A stretch of 64,000 nucleotides of DNA from Ruminococcus flavefaciens (GCA_002371825.1 DFHF01000060.1:1-64000), one strand, 5' to 3'. Positions 25,396 through 35,157 are shown, counted from the first letter of the stretch. Made by a program: numbers and translations. Notes: generated by a model not told the origin, from the letters alone.

Positions 25396-25526
25396 AACGA
25401 ACTTTTTTGCAGTGGTACCTACCGCATAATTTTTTCAAGAAAAGGCCTCCGGACAGCTTTGTGATCATCTTGGATTAAAGCTCTGAAATTACTGTGACTA
25501 AGTAGTTTATCTGTCCTACATTCGTC
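25396..25526 (-). promoter_or_regulatory. Structured 5' leader of LRR gene 1 with conserved TCCGGACAGCTT element
   Basis: On the minus-strand transcript the first bases GACGAA (25521-25526) can pair with UUCGUU (25396-25401). Inside lies the plus-strand element AAAGGCCTCCGGACAGCTTT (25441-25460), 17 of 20 bases identical with the leader of the second LRR gene. It folds as an AAGC...GCUU-type hairpin exposing GUCCGGA. A second hairpin, UGCGGU/ACUGCA, lies 3' (about 25409-25427). Class not recognised. Confidence 0.5.
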
Positions 25527-25555
25527 ATTTTATCAGAAAAGTTTTGAAATGTCAA
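25527..25555 (-). promoter_or_regulatory. Promoter of LRR gene 1
   Basis: Minus-strand TTGACA (25550-25555), 17-bp spacer, TAAAAT (25527-25532), the same hexamers and spacing as for LRR gene 2. Confidence 0.82.
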
Positions 25556-25724
25556 CTATTTTTTCACCACTTTGTACGAATAAACTATTATCAAAAAAAA
25601 TTGTTCAACCAAAACGGCATTTTGTCCTGTCCACATTGTTAACCTGATGCAACAAAAATCCCCCTCCAGTCATCGGCAATAGCAGACAATATTGCTGTTG
25701 TATTTTTGAGTCTGAATATATCTC
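25556..25724. other. AT-rich intergenic stretch, nothing recognised
   Basis: No open frame with a ribosome binding site, no consensus promoter and no strong hairpin beyond a small CAATATTG palindrome near 25688 are visible. Confidence 0.5.
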
Positions 25725-25768
25725 ATATAAAATAAACAGAGCGCTCCGAACAATACGAAGCGCTCTGC
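25725..25768 (-). terminator. Terminator of the giant surface protein gene
   Basis: CAGAGCGCT/AGCGCTCTG hairpin (25737-25767) with minus-strand tail TTTATTTTAT. Confidence 0.82.
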
Positions 25769-25851
25769 TGTTTTGTGTTATCCTGTTGCTTTGGTCAGAA
25801 TAGTATCAGCAATGTGTTGCTGTCCATTCAGCTTTTGGTTTCAGATAACCA

Positions 25852-28800
25852 TTATCGATTCCAGAAGTTTTTCTCCATCCAGGGTTCCATACCGCCATAG
25901 GATATCTCGATGTCCTTTCCGGCCTCGCCGAAGAACTTCAGGATGAGAGTAGCATCAGATCCGTCGATAACGCCGTTCTTGTCAACGTCTCCGGCCGCAA
26001 ACTGTTCCGGTGTGAACTTCTCCCCAAAACCGCCAAGAATGTTTCCGAACTCTCTGAGTACCCATGTTGCGTCTGAGCCGTCAACTATTCCATCATTGTT
26101 TACGTCACCGAGAGTATACTCCAGTACCGGAGGATCATCTCCGTCAACTATACGGATATCGGTTATGGCAAGTTTTATGATCGAACTGTCTGTATTTGTG
26201 CTTCCTTCACCTTCATTGAAGATCTTTGATGCTTCTTCTGACAACAGATCAGTTTTATCATTAAGATGCTCCCGGTCTCCGATAGCGTTGATCGCTTCTT
26301 CAAGTGCAGAGTCTAAATAAGCTTTGATATTTTTAATGATCTCAATATCTTCGCTGTTTTCATCATCGAACTCCTTGGAGCTCTCCACCTCTACATCAGC
26401 TGTTATTATACAGCTCCATGCACTTTCAGACTCATTCTTCGGGGTATACTCAAGAGGCTCCTCTGATTTGTATTTGAGTGAATTCCTGTACACCTCAGAT
26501 ACAGTAGTAGTTGTTGTTGTATCATTGGGAGGTGCTGTTGTAGTCGTGCTTGAAGTGGTAGTTGAGGTTGTGGTTGTAGTAGTAGATGTGGTCGTAGTTG
26601 TAGTTTTTTTCTCGCCGATGATCTTTATGTAGCCGTTGTAGATACCCTTGGTGAATACGTATGTCATCTGCAATTTGCTTGCATTATCCTTAGCTGAATT
26701 AATGAATGTATCAGCTACTATGCCATCGTCTACATATGCTATGCCGATCGGATAGACATCACCCGGCTCTGCATTTTCGGGAACGATAAAATCAATGGTG
26801 AATATATTGCTGTTACCCAGCATGGTATCATCTGAATATGCGTAAAATACAAGCTGTCCCTCTTCGATCATTGAAGAATCTGTTGTGAAGCCGTTTAATC
26901 CCTTGCCTGCAGTTACGAACTTACCGGCTGAGTTTTCCTTGACAGTCAGTCGGGTATCATAAAAGATATGGAACTTAATGAGGCCGACAGGCTCTGTTGC
27001 GCCCGTCAGACTAAAGTAAACACGCTGTACTTTTCCCGGACCATATTCCGGCTCTAGTCCGATCTTGTCGAAATAGAGCATTATTCCGCCTTCATAATCC
27101 CTGGGATCTATAGTCGGTGTATTCCATTCCTTTGGCTGTACCCAGCGTGAACTGTCATAAGGTACTTCCTTGTCGTCCTGTTTGTTAAAGGGATTTTCTG
27201 ATTTCTTATCAGGCTTGGAAGTGGTATTTGTGGTCGTTGTTGGGGGAGTAGTTGTTGTGGTAGTTGAGGTGGTAGTTGTGGTTGAAGTGGTAGTAGTAGT
27301 AGTAGTAGTAGTTGTTGTTGTTGTTGCTTGTGCTTTTACGGGGATAGCCCTTGTTTCAGTCTCGCCGCAGACACTGCACATACGAGCTTCCTCACCTTCG
27401 GTCGTTTCTGTTGCTTCCTTGATTACTGTCCACTCGCTCCATGAATGACCTGCTGCCTTGACTTTAAGTTCTTCGGCAGTCAGCAGAACTGTACCATACT
27501 GGTCTGCACTGTATGCTCCGCAGTTAGCGCACTTCCAGTGCTCGATAGTACCGTCCTTTGTGCAGGTAGCGTACTTCTCCATGTAGTGGATCCAGTCATG
27601 TCCAAGTGCAGGTGTAACTGTATCAGCAAGTGCTATAGTTCCGTTCTTGTCTTCAAAGCGTTTGCCGCAGCGGCTGCAAGCCCAGTGTTCACCGGTTCCG
27701 TCTTCTGTACAGGTTGCCTCTGAAGCCTCGTGATGAACAAGCTCGTGTCCAAGTGCGGGTATAACAAGTTCAGCAGCTGTAATAGCTTCTGTTCCGTCTT
27801 CATCTGCATAGATCTCGCCGCAGAGCTCGCACTCCCAGTAAGCAGCAGTACCGGCTTTATCGCAGGTCGCAGGCTTTGCATTATGCTTTACCAGTGAATG
27901 CTCTTCCGGAGGCATTGAGAATGTTTCTTCTCCGATATGACCGCAGTCGCATGAGAGATGATATGTGCTGCCTGTATCACAGCTTCCTGATTCATGATAG
28001 CCTGCTGAGACTACCTTTTCCACGTCATGGTGTTCGGGAGTTATACGCAGGAACTGTGAGCTTGAAGGATCAAACGTTTCTGCTGCTGAATAGCTTTCGC
28101 CTTCTACGGAAACATCGATATCAAGGTCATGAGCTGCACCTGAAAGGTTCAGCGATTCTTTCTGGCTTTCCGGAATCAGCCTACCACCGACTGTATATGT
28201 TTCCGATCCATCAGAGTACTCTCTGATTTCAGGTTTAGTATCTATAGTTCCGTTTTTGTAGTTTACGCTTCCGTTTTCCACATCAAATGCATAGCCTATC
28301 TCATCAAACAGGAGAGTTCCTGAACCGTTCAGATCGATATCGCCGTTTTTGCTGTAGAAACCATATTCTCCTAATCCGCTTGCGTGTTCTGTTACTGTCA
28401 GGTCACCGGTTCCTTCGATAGTCAGCTTTTTATCTGACCAGATAGCTGAATTTGCTAATCCGCCGCCCTGAATGTCGATAGAGTTTTCACCGATGAGTTT
28501 TACTGTAAGATCATCGGGAGAGTAGATCGTTGAGCAAGTCCAGAATTTAGTACCCAGCAGTTCAGCGATATCAGATCTTACTCCTGCATCCTTAAGCTCA
28601 AAGTCCTTGAGTGTCAGAGTCTTTGTCTCGGGATCATAATGCCAGCCGTCCTGCTCAAGGTCGCCCAGATTATCATCTGTAACTGCCATACGTCCGATAT
28701 ATACACCGTAATCCTGCTTTGCAGTGCGGAATTTCTCGGAATAAAGCTGTCCGTCTCTTCCGACCTTGTAATAGAGTGTGTATTCGGTATCAGGCTTTAG

Positions 28801-31800
28801 TCCGTCAATGTGATCGCCTGCTGTGTAGTGGGAATTATCCACGGATATCTGCAGATCCTCAACGTTTTTGCCGTCCTGATCCTTGAAGAAGGCATAGACT
28901 GTATCCTTTCCGCTGTGTATCTCAATGCTGTCTGCTGAAATTGTCTTTACTGTGTAGCTTTCACCCTCCTTGAATGACGATACACTCACACGTTTGCCGT
29001 CCTTGTCAAAGACGCCTGAAACAAAGACACCTTCAATTTCAGGGAGCACAAATGTATTATTGTCGTATAAGTATTCATCCTCAGAAACTTTCTTTCCGTC
29101 GGGTCCCATAACTGTAATATTCACCTTGTAGGGTTCAGGTTCCACAACAGTCTTTTCGGGTACCTCAGAACGGTCTGCATAGATCGTTTCAAAGGACATA
29201 GTACGACTCTCCTGATACTCTGGATAGCCGTCTTCGTCAGCGTCGAAAACAACATCAAAATATATTGTCATAGCGATCCAAGGAGATTGGTCGATCTCTT
29301 TTATGGGAGTAACTGTTCCGTCATCAAAATCTATATCGCAGTATTCATTTTCATCCCGATCGACAACACTTACGCTCTTTAAAACTACGTCCACTCTCGG
29401 ATCATCCGAGTACAGACAGTCTTTCAGACTGATAGTCTCTCCCACAACAGCGTCCGGGCTCTCCAATGAGAACGTGGGCTTTACGGGAGGTGCATCACCG
29501 TCAAGGATAGTCAGTGAATCGGGTTCGAGTATAGATATAGAAGATTTGTTATAATTGCCTGTAGTGATCGTTTTTTCTTCGCCGTTTACATATATTGTCA
29601 CCTTGTCCGCAAATACATCACCCAGTGCTTCAAGGTCATCGGGTATTTCTATATCGACCTCGACACCTGTCTGTACTCCCTTTACGAAGCTGTTGAGCTG
29701 GTGTCCGTTTGTGTTCTCATAGCCGTAAGCCTTAAGAATATAAGCGGCATCCAGACCGTAGAGCGGCTTGTATGTGATATTTAAACCCTCGTTATAGCCG
29801 TTGGTATAGACATTTGATTCCTCCTGCCATTTGAGGAAGCTGTCTCCCTCCCTGACCTCTGTGGGGAAGTCCAGATATACCTTGTCGATAGTTGTTGCGT
29901 CATGGTCTGTCAGTGCAGAAAAGGTATATGTGAGAACGTATACCTGACCGGGAACAAGTCCTCCAGAAGTGGGTACATACTCACGGTATGTACGGCTGTT
30001 CAGGGTATTAAAAGTTCCGTCCTCATATTCAGCCGTAACAGTATAGTCAACAGTATCGGGAGCCTTGCAGTATTCATCAGACTCAACAGTGACCTCTACT
30101 CTGTAGGGCTTGTAATACTCAACTATATCATTCTTGTCTGCCTCGTCATAACCCTTATACCACTTGACATCAGTGATGTGATAAGGTGCATCATCAGGTA
30201 TAGTAATTGAATCAAAGTCCAGCTTTTCGCCGATAACAGGCTGCTTAACACCGCTTATCTCAATCAGATCATAGTCGTTGATGACTGTTACCTTTAAGGA
30301 TATATCCTCATTATTCATTCCCTTGAAGGAAATGGTGGTTTCGCCGCAGCCGCCGCCGAAGATGAGCTTGCCCTCTTCATTGAGCACTGCTACCTCAGGA
30401 GCTGTGCTGGTGCTTTCTGCAAAATTGCATAAGCCGACAGATGCGCCATACGGTCTGAATGAGTATGCCCATACTCCGTCGTTATATTCTCCGCTCTTGA
30501 TCTCAGAGAGTTTGAAATTAGCTTCGCCATTGTACCAGGGAACAAGTTCCTTGGCTTCGATCTCGTAGTTGAATTCTCCTGTGTTGGAGATACTGGTCCT
30601 GAACTGACTGTTAGCCCTGCTGGTCTTGACAATTACTCGATAAGAGACCTTGAGGGGCTTGATCTTTGCCATTCTGCTTTCGTCCTCGAAATCATAGAAA
30701 TCATCAGGATACTTCGCAGTGGGCAGCTTTGTAGGATCAGTTATCTTAAGATTATCGAATACTACATCCTTGCAGTTTGCTGGGCCGTTTAATATACGAT
30801 ATTCAACAGAGCTGATGACCTCGCCATCATTAAGAGCTTCTTTATTGAGGATCTGGTCAAGGTTTTCTGCTGATGTCTTTATCTCATCTACAGAGAGTGT
30901 AGCGGGATGCTCATATGTCGCATAATCCTTACCGTCAGAGAACTCGACCTTTGCTTTTGTTTCCAGCTCGCCTACAGAGTCAACGACCTTTACGGTTTTT
31001 GACCAGAAGGTCTGCTTACGATCGTATGCAAGCTCCCATCCGTCATTTATTGCGATGACCTTGACACGCAGATATTTGCCTGCCATATCATGGGGGATAT
31101 AACACTTATCTGTGCCTGTTGCGAATACATCGTTGTTTGCGAGCGAGAGGTTTTTATCGCTTTCTTTATGCAGCACGGTAAGACCATCTTGTCCATTTAT
31201 TTGTCTGTCAATGGTCTCATTTGAATACAGATGGAGCTGATAATCCTTCCATTCCCAGTCTCCGTCCGGGCCGTATTTCGTCTTGACCTTCGGCAGGCCG
31301 TTTGTATCATAGGTCTTTGCCTGCGGATCGTTAGGATCGACTGTATTGACATAGGTCTTGCCGTCCTTGCCGATGTTCCATAAGGAAGGCTTGTGATCGC
31401 TGTGCGGCCACATGGATCTGTCATAGACATTATCTGTACCAGCCAGCAGTCGGATAGGATCACCGTTTTCATCGACCTCCCACCACTGATAATAAATGTC
31501 AAATACCTTTGTCGCATTATAGTCAACCATTCCGGCTTTTCCGTTGAGAATACTGATCTGAGCAACTCTGTCGCTGGCGATCGCATCATACTTAGAAAGA
31601 TAAGCCAGTTTCGCAAGGATAGTTACCAGAAGTGAACTGCTGCTTATGTCAGTAAATTCCTCATCTGATGTGCTGTGTGTTGATGCATTGTAATCCCATT
31701 TCAGAGGAGTGAATGTCTTTTCTCTTGAACTTTTTCCGGTATCCTTTGTATCTGAATAGCAGCGGAAAAGGATAGATGTCTCGGTGGATGCTGTAGGCAG

Positions 31801-34785
31801 ATTTATTTGCTTCCCGAATCCCTGTTCCAGATATTCATCCACGCTAAGCACGATACGGTACATCTCACCGTCCTGATAGCCCTGCCAGTTCAGCTCGGGA
31901 CGTCTTGCCTTGATCTCACGCTCAAGCATCTTAAGCGGCAGCTTGCACTTCAGGGAATCGTCACTTGCGCCGTAGCATACCTTGATAAGCGGGTCATCCA
32001 CACCGTATACCTTGGATTCACTGATGTTTTCTCTTGTCAGCGGATCAACACGGTAGACCTTGTAGGTGAAATATCTCAGATTTCTGTGGATTGAATCATA
32101 TTCATCATATCTGTATGAAACTGAACCTTTAGAAAATTTACTGATGTAATCCTTCCAGCCGTCGCCGTAAAAAAATGTATCTACATTATGCACTTTCTGC
32201 ATATCCCTGGCATGATAGTGACGCATTTCGTTTGTGCTTTTATTCTGGTATGACACACAGTAATCGTTGAATCCTACATCAGGGAGGGGCTTAAGGTCAG
32301 CATTCGTTGGCTTAGGATAATACCATATCTCATTCTTGCCGAGTCCGTTTCCGTAGACATCCATCATGTCTGATTTGCTGTTATAGAAATTTGGCATTAC
32401 GAAATAAGACTCTGCATCTGTGTCATCGTATTTGTAATCGAAATAGTATTCCGTCTGCCGGTATGGAGCACGGATGTTATCCTTATCTATGTCATTTTCA
32501 GCAGTGTCGCTTGTGAAGAGCTGGCTTGTGATCTTTTCTGTTTTTCCGCCTTCTCCATTGATATTTTTATATGTTGAAAGCTGCATGGAGCGTGAAGCCC
32601 TTATCTGCTGATCTTTATTCGGATAGACACGCAGGTAGGTCTTATAGCGCAGTTCAGTATCAGTGCAGAAGAGACGATAGAAGTAGAGGCCTTCGTTTCC
32701 TGCGTTCTCAGCACTTCTCTCATCCATAAGAACAAGAGCGCCTGCGCCGTAGGGATCCTCGATCTGGATTCTTCCGTCCTGTATAAGCTTTGTGTTGTAG
32801 GACTCAGGTCCTAAATTCACACTTCCTGATGTACCCGGGAATATCTGGAATTTTTCCTCATCACTTACTTTAGGGTTGCCTTCGGAGTTTTCCGGGTTGA
32901 TAGCTACATTTCTCAGATCGTAGTGACAGCGGAAGGTACCGCCTCGAACCTGTACATTGGCTGTATTTATCGGGATAGGTGTGGCGTTTCCGCCGGTTTC
33001 AGTCAGTTCTTTCTGATTCTGATAGTAGAGTACCTCAACACCGCCTGTTTCCGAAACATTCAGAGGTATCTGCTTGGCTTTGCCGTGTCCGCCGTTCGGA
33101 TCTGACGTATACTGCCATGCTAACTGATTTTCGTTGTCACAGATCATATTGAACACGTTTGCGCCGCTGTATGCCTCAAAAAGGCCGTCATAAATATAGG
33201 CAACGCCGCCTTTGTTCTTAGTAAGATCATCATCTTTAGGTCCTGCCTCAGGCTGGTTATATACCTCGATAACGGCATTTCTGGTGTTCGGTGTAGAGCC
33301 GTAGCCAATGAATGTACCGCCGTATGCCACAAAGGAGCCTCGGTTTCCTACCTTGACAACAGTTCCCTGAATGGTCTGCGTCACTATCTTGGAAAGATCC
33401 TTTCCCAACATATCGTAGATGCCCTGTCCAAGAGAGAAGGCTTTGTCAACAATGGAGCCTATTGCTTTTGAATCAGTTGCCTTATTGACAATGGCATTCT
33501 GAGCCTCAGCAAGCTTCTCATTATCGCCTTTTTCTTCCTTTGCATTTCCCTTTTCGTTAGCCTTGTTCTCGCCCTTGGCTGTATTATCGCCGTCTTTCTT
33601 CTGGTCAGCGTCTTTTTCTCCTATGGTCTGGTTACGCTGTTTATCCTCCGGCTTTTTATCAGGCACGCCTTCCTGGGTCTCTTTATGCACCTCGCCATTT
33701 GTGCCGTCACGCTCTATGACCGCCGAAGCATCTCCCGAATTTTCTTTACCTGACGATTTCATCGCTTCGAGAGCAGATTTGTCAACGTCCTGTTTGAGCT
33801 TAGTCGCAATATCCTCATATCTGTTAACGGCAACATTCAGTCCTGTGGAATATTCTGCGATGCTTACGCCCAGTTCCACAGTGGTACCAATGACAGTTTT
33901 GAGCTTATCCACACTGAAATTATCAGGCATCTGGGCTTTCTTTCTTCCTGCCTGGAAGGTTCCGCCGTAAATAACGAGATTACCGTCGCTGACTTTGAAC
34001 AAATCACGGGTGGTATAGGTAAAGATAGCCCACTTAAATGGGTCGATCATGTAAGCTGTAAAATTGATCCTTCCTGTACCCTTTCCGTCCGGACCCTCAC
34101 CACGCCATGCAGAGGAGTCCACAATAGTCAGTGTTGCACCGTTTGAAATGTTAAATGCAACAGCCTTATGAGTATCAAGATCAACATTGTTCTGGTATTT
34201 TTCGCTTTTGATGTTGATTTCGTCATTGTTACAGTTTCGGTCAAAACGGATATTCATAGTGTGACCGTTCAGATCAAGCACCTTGTCTGTTGTGATATTG
34301 ATGGTTTCCCAGGGGTCACGGTTGCGCTCATCATGGTCGTCATCCGCTGCCAGAGAAATATAGGTATAGTCTTCATCTGTGGATTCAAGACAGGTCCTGA
34401 GAGAGTATGGAGAGACATAATTCTTGAAATTCTCCTTCCAATCGTCGCTGCTTAAAACACCAAATAAATTCTTACTTCGTTTTTGTTCGGCTGACCAACT
34501 GTTGGGATTATTGTTACAGGTCCAGTAATAGACAGGCTTCCACTTGAGCTTGTCGTAATTATCCTCTAAAAACGTTTCGGTATGCTGATTATCAAAGTAA
34601 AGGTCCTTAAGTGCTTCTTCCGGAGAAATTGCACTCTTATCGAAGTCAATGGTCAGATCGGTCTTGTCTTCATCTGCTGTGGCGGCTGATGTCTGAACGA
34701 TACGCTGCGGAAGATAAGACAGCATCGAAAAAGACATCATACACGCTGTAAGCATAGAAAGACTGTGCTTTAGTATGTGTTTCAT
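25852..34785 (-). CDS. Giant secreted surface protein with cohesin and dockerin modules
   Basis: 2,977-residue exported protein. The signal peptide ends near QTSAA (about residue 35). Beta-helix-like segments with short Asn/Gly turns (LDLNGHTMNI, NLVIYGGTF) occupy about 140-280 and 450-520, interrupted by a Lys/Glu/Gly-rich linker at about 335-430. A long middle region has Ig-like stretches. A second beta-helix is near 2055-2185. About five Cys repeats (ATC...CxxCG...LGH) run from about 2270 to 2485. Then come a Thr-rich linker (about 2485-2515), a cohesin-like module (about 2565-2720), a second Thr linker, an unassigned domain, and a dockerin at about 2888-2960 (DVNNDGIVD, DVDKNGVID) with a 20-residue tail. 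Carrying both cohesin and dockerin makes it adaptor-scaffoldin-like. ATG 34785 is preferred because GAGGAA precedes it; ATG 34806 lacks a site. The ligands are unknown. Confidence 0.88.
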   Translation of the reverse strand: MKHILKHSLSMLTACMMSFSMLSYLPQRIVQTSAATADEDKTDLTIDFDKSAISPEEALKDLYFDNQHTETFLEDNYDKLKWKPVYYWTCNNNPNSWSAEQKRSKNLFGVLSSDDWKENFKNYVSPYSLRTCLESTDEDYTYISLAADDDHDERNRDPWETINITTDKVLDLNGHTMNIRFDRNCNNDEINIKSEKYQNNVDLDTHKAVAFNISNGATLTIVDSSAWRGEGPDGKGTGRINFTAYMIDPFKWAIFTYTTRDLFKVSDGNLVIYGGTFQAGRKKAQMPDNFSVDKLKTVIGTTVELGVSIAEYSTGLNVAVNRYEDIATKLKQDVDKSALEAMKSSGKENSGDASAVIERDGTNGEVHKETQEGVPDKKPEDKQRNQTIGEKDADQKKDGDNTAKGENKANEKGNAKEEKGDNEKLAEAQNAIVNKATDSKAIGSIVDKAFSLGQGIYDMLGKDLSKIVTQTIQGTVVKVGNRGSFVAYGGTFIGYGSTPNTRNAVIEVYNQPEAGPKDDDLTKNKGGVAYIYDGLFEAYSGANVFNMICDNENQLAWQYTSDPNGGHGKAKQIPLNVSETGGVEVLYYQNQKELTETGGNATPIPINTANVQVRGGTFRCHYDLRNVAINPENSEGNPKVSDEEKFQIFPGTSGSVNLGPESYNTKLIQDGRIQIEDPYGAGALVLMDERSAENAGNEGLYFYRLFCTDTELRYKTYLRVYPNKDQQIRASRSMQLSTYKNINGEGGKTEKITSQLFTSDTAENDIDKDNIRAPYRQTEYYFDYKYDDTDAESYFVMPNFYNSKSDMMDVYGNGLGKNEIWYYPKPTNADLKPLPDVGFNDYCVSYQNKSTNEMRHYHARDMQKVHNVDTFFYGDGWKDYISKFSKGSVSYRYDEYDSIHRNLRYFTYKVYRVDPLTRENISESKVYGVDDPLIKVCYGASDDSLKCKLPLKMLEREIKARRPELNWQGYQDGEMYRIVLSVDEYLEQGFGKQINLPTASTETSILFRCYSDTKDTGKSSREKTFTPLKWDYNASTHSTSDEEFTDISSSSLLVTILAKLAYLSKYDAIASDRVAQISILNGKAGMVDYNATKVFDIYYQWWEVDENGDPIRLLAGTDNVYDRSMWPHSDHKPSLWNIGKDGKTYVNTVDPNDPQAKTYDTNGLPKVKTKYGPDGDWEWKDYQLHLYSNETIDRQINGQDGLTVLHKESDKNLSLANNDVFATGTDKCYIPHDMAGKYLRVKVIAINDGWELAYDRKQTFWSKTVKVVDSVGELETKAKVEFSDGKDYATYEHPATLSVDEIKTSAENLDQILNKEALNDGEVISSVEYRILNGPANCKDVVFDNLKITDPTKLPTAKYPDDFYDFEDESRMAKIKPLKVSYRVIVKTSRANSQFRTSISNTGEFNYEIEAKELVPWYNGEANFKLSEIKSGEYNDGVWAYSFRPYGASVGLCNFAESTSTAPEVAVLNEEGKLIFGGGCGETTISFKGMNNEDISLKVTVINDYDLIEISGVKQPVIGEKLDFDSITIPDDAPYHITDVKWYKGYDEADKNDIVEYYKPYRVEVTVESDEYCKAPDTVDYTVTAEYEDGTFNTLNSRTYREYVPTSGGLVPGQVYVLTYTFSALTDHDATTIDKVYLDFPTEVREGDSFLKWQEESNVYTNGYNEGLNITYKPLYGLDAAYILKAYGYENTNGHQLNSFVKGVQTGVEVDIEIPDDLEALGDVFADKVTIYVNGEEKTITTGNYNKSSISILEPDSLTILDGDAPPVKPTFSLESPDAVVGETISLKDCLYSDDPRVDVVLKSVSVVDRDENEYCDIDFDDGTVTPIKEIDQSPWIAMTIYFDVVFDADEDGYPEYQESRTMSFETIYADRSEVPEKTVVEPEPYKVNITVMGPDGKKVSEDEYLYDNNTFVLPEIEGVFVSGVFDKDGKRVSVSSFKEGESYTVKTISADSIEIHSGKDTVYAFFKDQDGKNVEDLQISVDNSHYTAGDHIDGLKPDTEYTLYYKVGRDGQLYSEKFRTAKQDYGVYIGRMAVTDDNLGDLEQDGWHYDPETKTLTLKDFELKDAGVRSDIAELLGTKFWTCSTIYSPDDLTVKLIGENSIDIQGGGLANSAIWSDKKLTIEGTGDLTVTEHASGLGEYGFYSKNGDIDLNGSGTLLFDEIGYAFDVENGSVNYKNGTIDTKPEIREYSDGSETYTVGGRLIPESQKESLNLSGAAHDLDIDVSVEGESYSAAETFDPSSSQFLRITPEHHDVEKVVSAGYHESGSCDTGSTYHLSCDCGHIGEETFSMPPEEHSLVKHNAKPATCDKAGTAAYWECELCGEIYADEDGTEAITAAELVIPALGHELVHHEASEATCTEDGTGEHWACSRCGKRFEDKNGTIALADTVTPALGHDWIHYMEKYATCTKDGTIEHWKCANCGAYSADQYGTVLLTAEELKVKAAGHSWSEWTVIKEATETTEGEEARMCSVCGETETRAIPVKAQATTTTTTTTTTTTTSTTTTTSTTTTTTPPTTTTNTTSKPDKKSENPFNKQDDKEVPYDSSRWVQPKEWNTPTIDPRDYEGGIMLYFDKIGLEPEYGPGKVQRVYFSLTGATEPVGLIKFHIFYDTRLTVKENSAGKFVTAGKGLNGFTTDSSMIEEGQLVFYAYSDDTMLGNSNIFTIDFIVPENAEPGDVYPIGIAYVDDGIVADTFINSAKDNASKLQMTYVFTKGIYNGYIKIIGEKKTTTTTTSTTTTTTSTTTSSTTTTAPPNDTTTTTTVSEVYRNSLKYKSEEPLEYTPKNESESAWSCIITADVEVESSKEFDDENSEDIEIIKNIKAYLDSALEEAINAIGDREHLNDKTDLLSEEASKIFNEGEGSTNTDSSIIKLAITDIRIVDGDDPPVLEYTLGDVNNDGIVDGSDATWVLREFGNILGGFGEKFTPEQFAAGDVDKNGVIDGSDATLILKFFGEAGKDIEISYGGMEPWMEKNFWNR
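26508..26605. repeat. Thr-codon triplet repeat encoding linker 2
   Basis: Runs of ACC/ACA/ACT (plus-strand tag/tgt/ggt triplets) encode a Thr/Ser linker between the cohesin and the next domain. Such triplet tracts can change length in frame. Confidence 0.7.
27236..27335. repeat. Thr-codon triplet repeat encoding linker 1
   Basis: About 100 bp of near-perfect ACN triplets, including seven consecutive ACT codons (plus strand agtagtagt near 27293-27312), encode the Thr-rich linker before the cohesin. Confidence 0.75.
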
Positions 34786-34910
34786 CTTCTGATTCCTCGC
34801 TTTCATAGTTTTTTGGAGACATAAGTTCCTTCGGATAAAACGATTTGATCCTTTCCATAGTTATTTCATATACACCATCCCTTTCTCCCCCCCGATGCTG
34901 CTCTTTCAGT

Positions 34911-35036
34911 ATAACACTTCAGATCGTCTTTTCATGATCAGCTTTTATAACATATCTCCCGCTGCTCTTGTCTTTTTCTTCTTTCAAGCAGTCAGATATG
35001 TTAAATTTATTAGCTGAATATATAAAAAAGTGTTAT
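34911..35036 (-). promoter_or_regulatory. Nested-helix 5' leader of the giant gene
   Basis: In the minus-strand RNA, ATAACACT (35029-35036) pairs with AGTGTTAT (34911-34918). Inside it AACATATCT (34994-35002) pairs with AGATATGTT (34949-34957), and CUGC (34988-34991) with GCAG (34962-34965). The outer helix starts 5 bp after the -10 box, at about the expected transcription start. Another 125 nt separate it from the ATG. Class not recognised. Confidence 0.5.
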
Positions 35037-35040
35037 TTAC

Positions 35041-35049
35041 ATTATACCA
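35041..35049 (-). promoter_or_regulatory. Extended -10 promoter of the giant gene
   Basis: Minus-strand TGGTATAAT provides a TGn-extended -10 hexamer (TATAAT at 35041-35046). No good -35 box is visible at 17 bp, which fits an extended -10 promoter or one needing an activator. Confidence 0.55.
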
Positions 35050-35127
35050 TATTATTATATAGGGCACATTACCCAAAAGAATCATTTTATTGCCAAAATT
35101 CTCTCCACGCTTTTATGCACAATAGAC

Positions 35128-35157
35128 AAAGGGCTGATGATATCTCATCAGCCCTTT
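35128..35157 (-). terminator. Hairpin after the response regulator gene, probable terminator
   Basis: AAAGGGCTGATGA/TCATCAGCCCTTT, 13 bp of perfect stem with a TATC loop. The T-tract is better on the plus strand (TTTTCTT) than on the minus strand, so it may act in both directions. Confidence 0.65.

Noticed and set aside
25409..25427. T-box-like GTGGTACC...CCGC on the plus strand
   Set aside because: The gene and promoter are on the minus strand, and no T-box stem or terminator is present on the plus strand.
27236..27335. CRISPR-like periodic repeats
   Set aside because: Periodicity is three bases inside a coding Thr linker. There are no spacers and no cas genes.
26324..27448. Plus-strand open frames with long Val runs (26324-26632 and 27170-27448)
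   Set aside because: They are the complement of the Thr-codon linkers of the giant protein.
34670..34858. 62-codon minus-strand frame starting at 34858 before the giant gene
   Set aside because: It overlaps the signal peptide region of the giant gene in another frame and has no recognisable product; a GAAGGAA site exists for an inner ATG but leads only to a short random-looking peptide.
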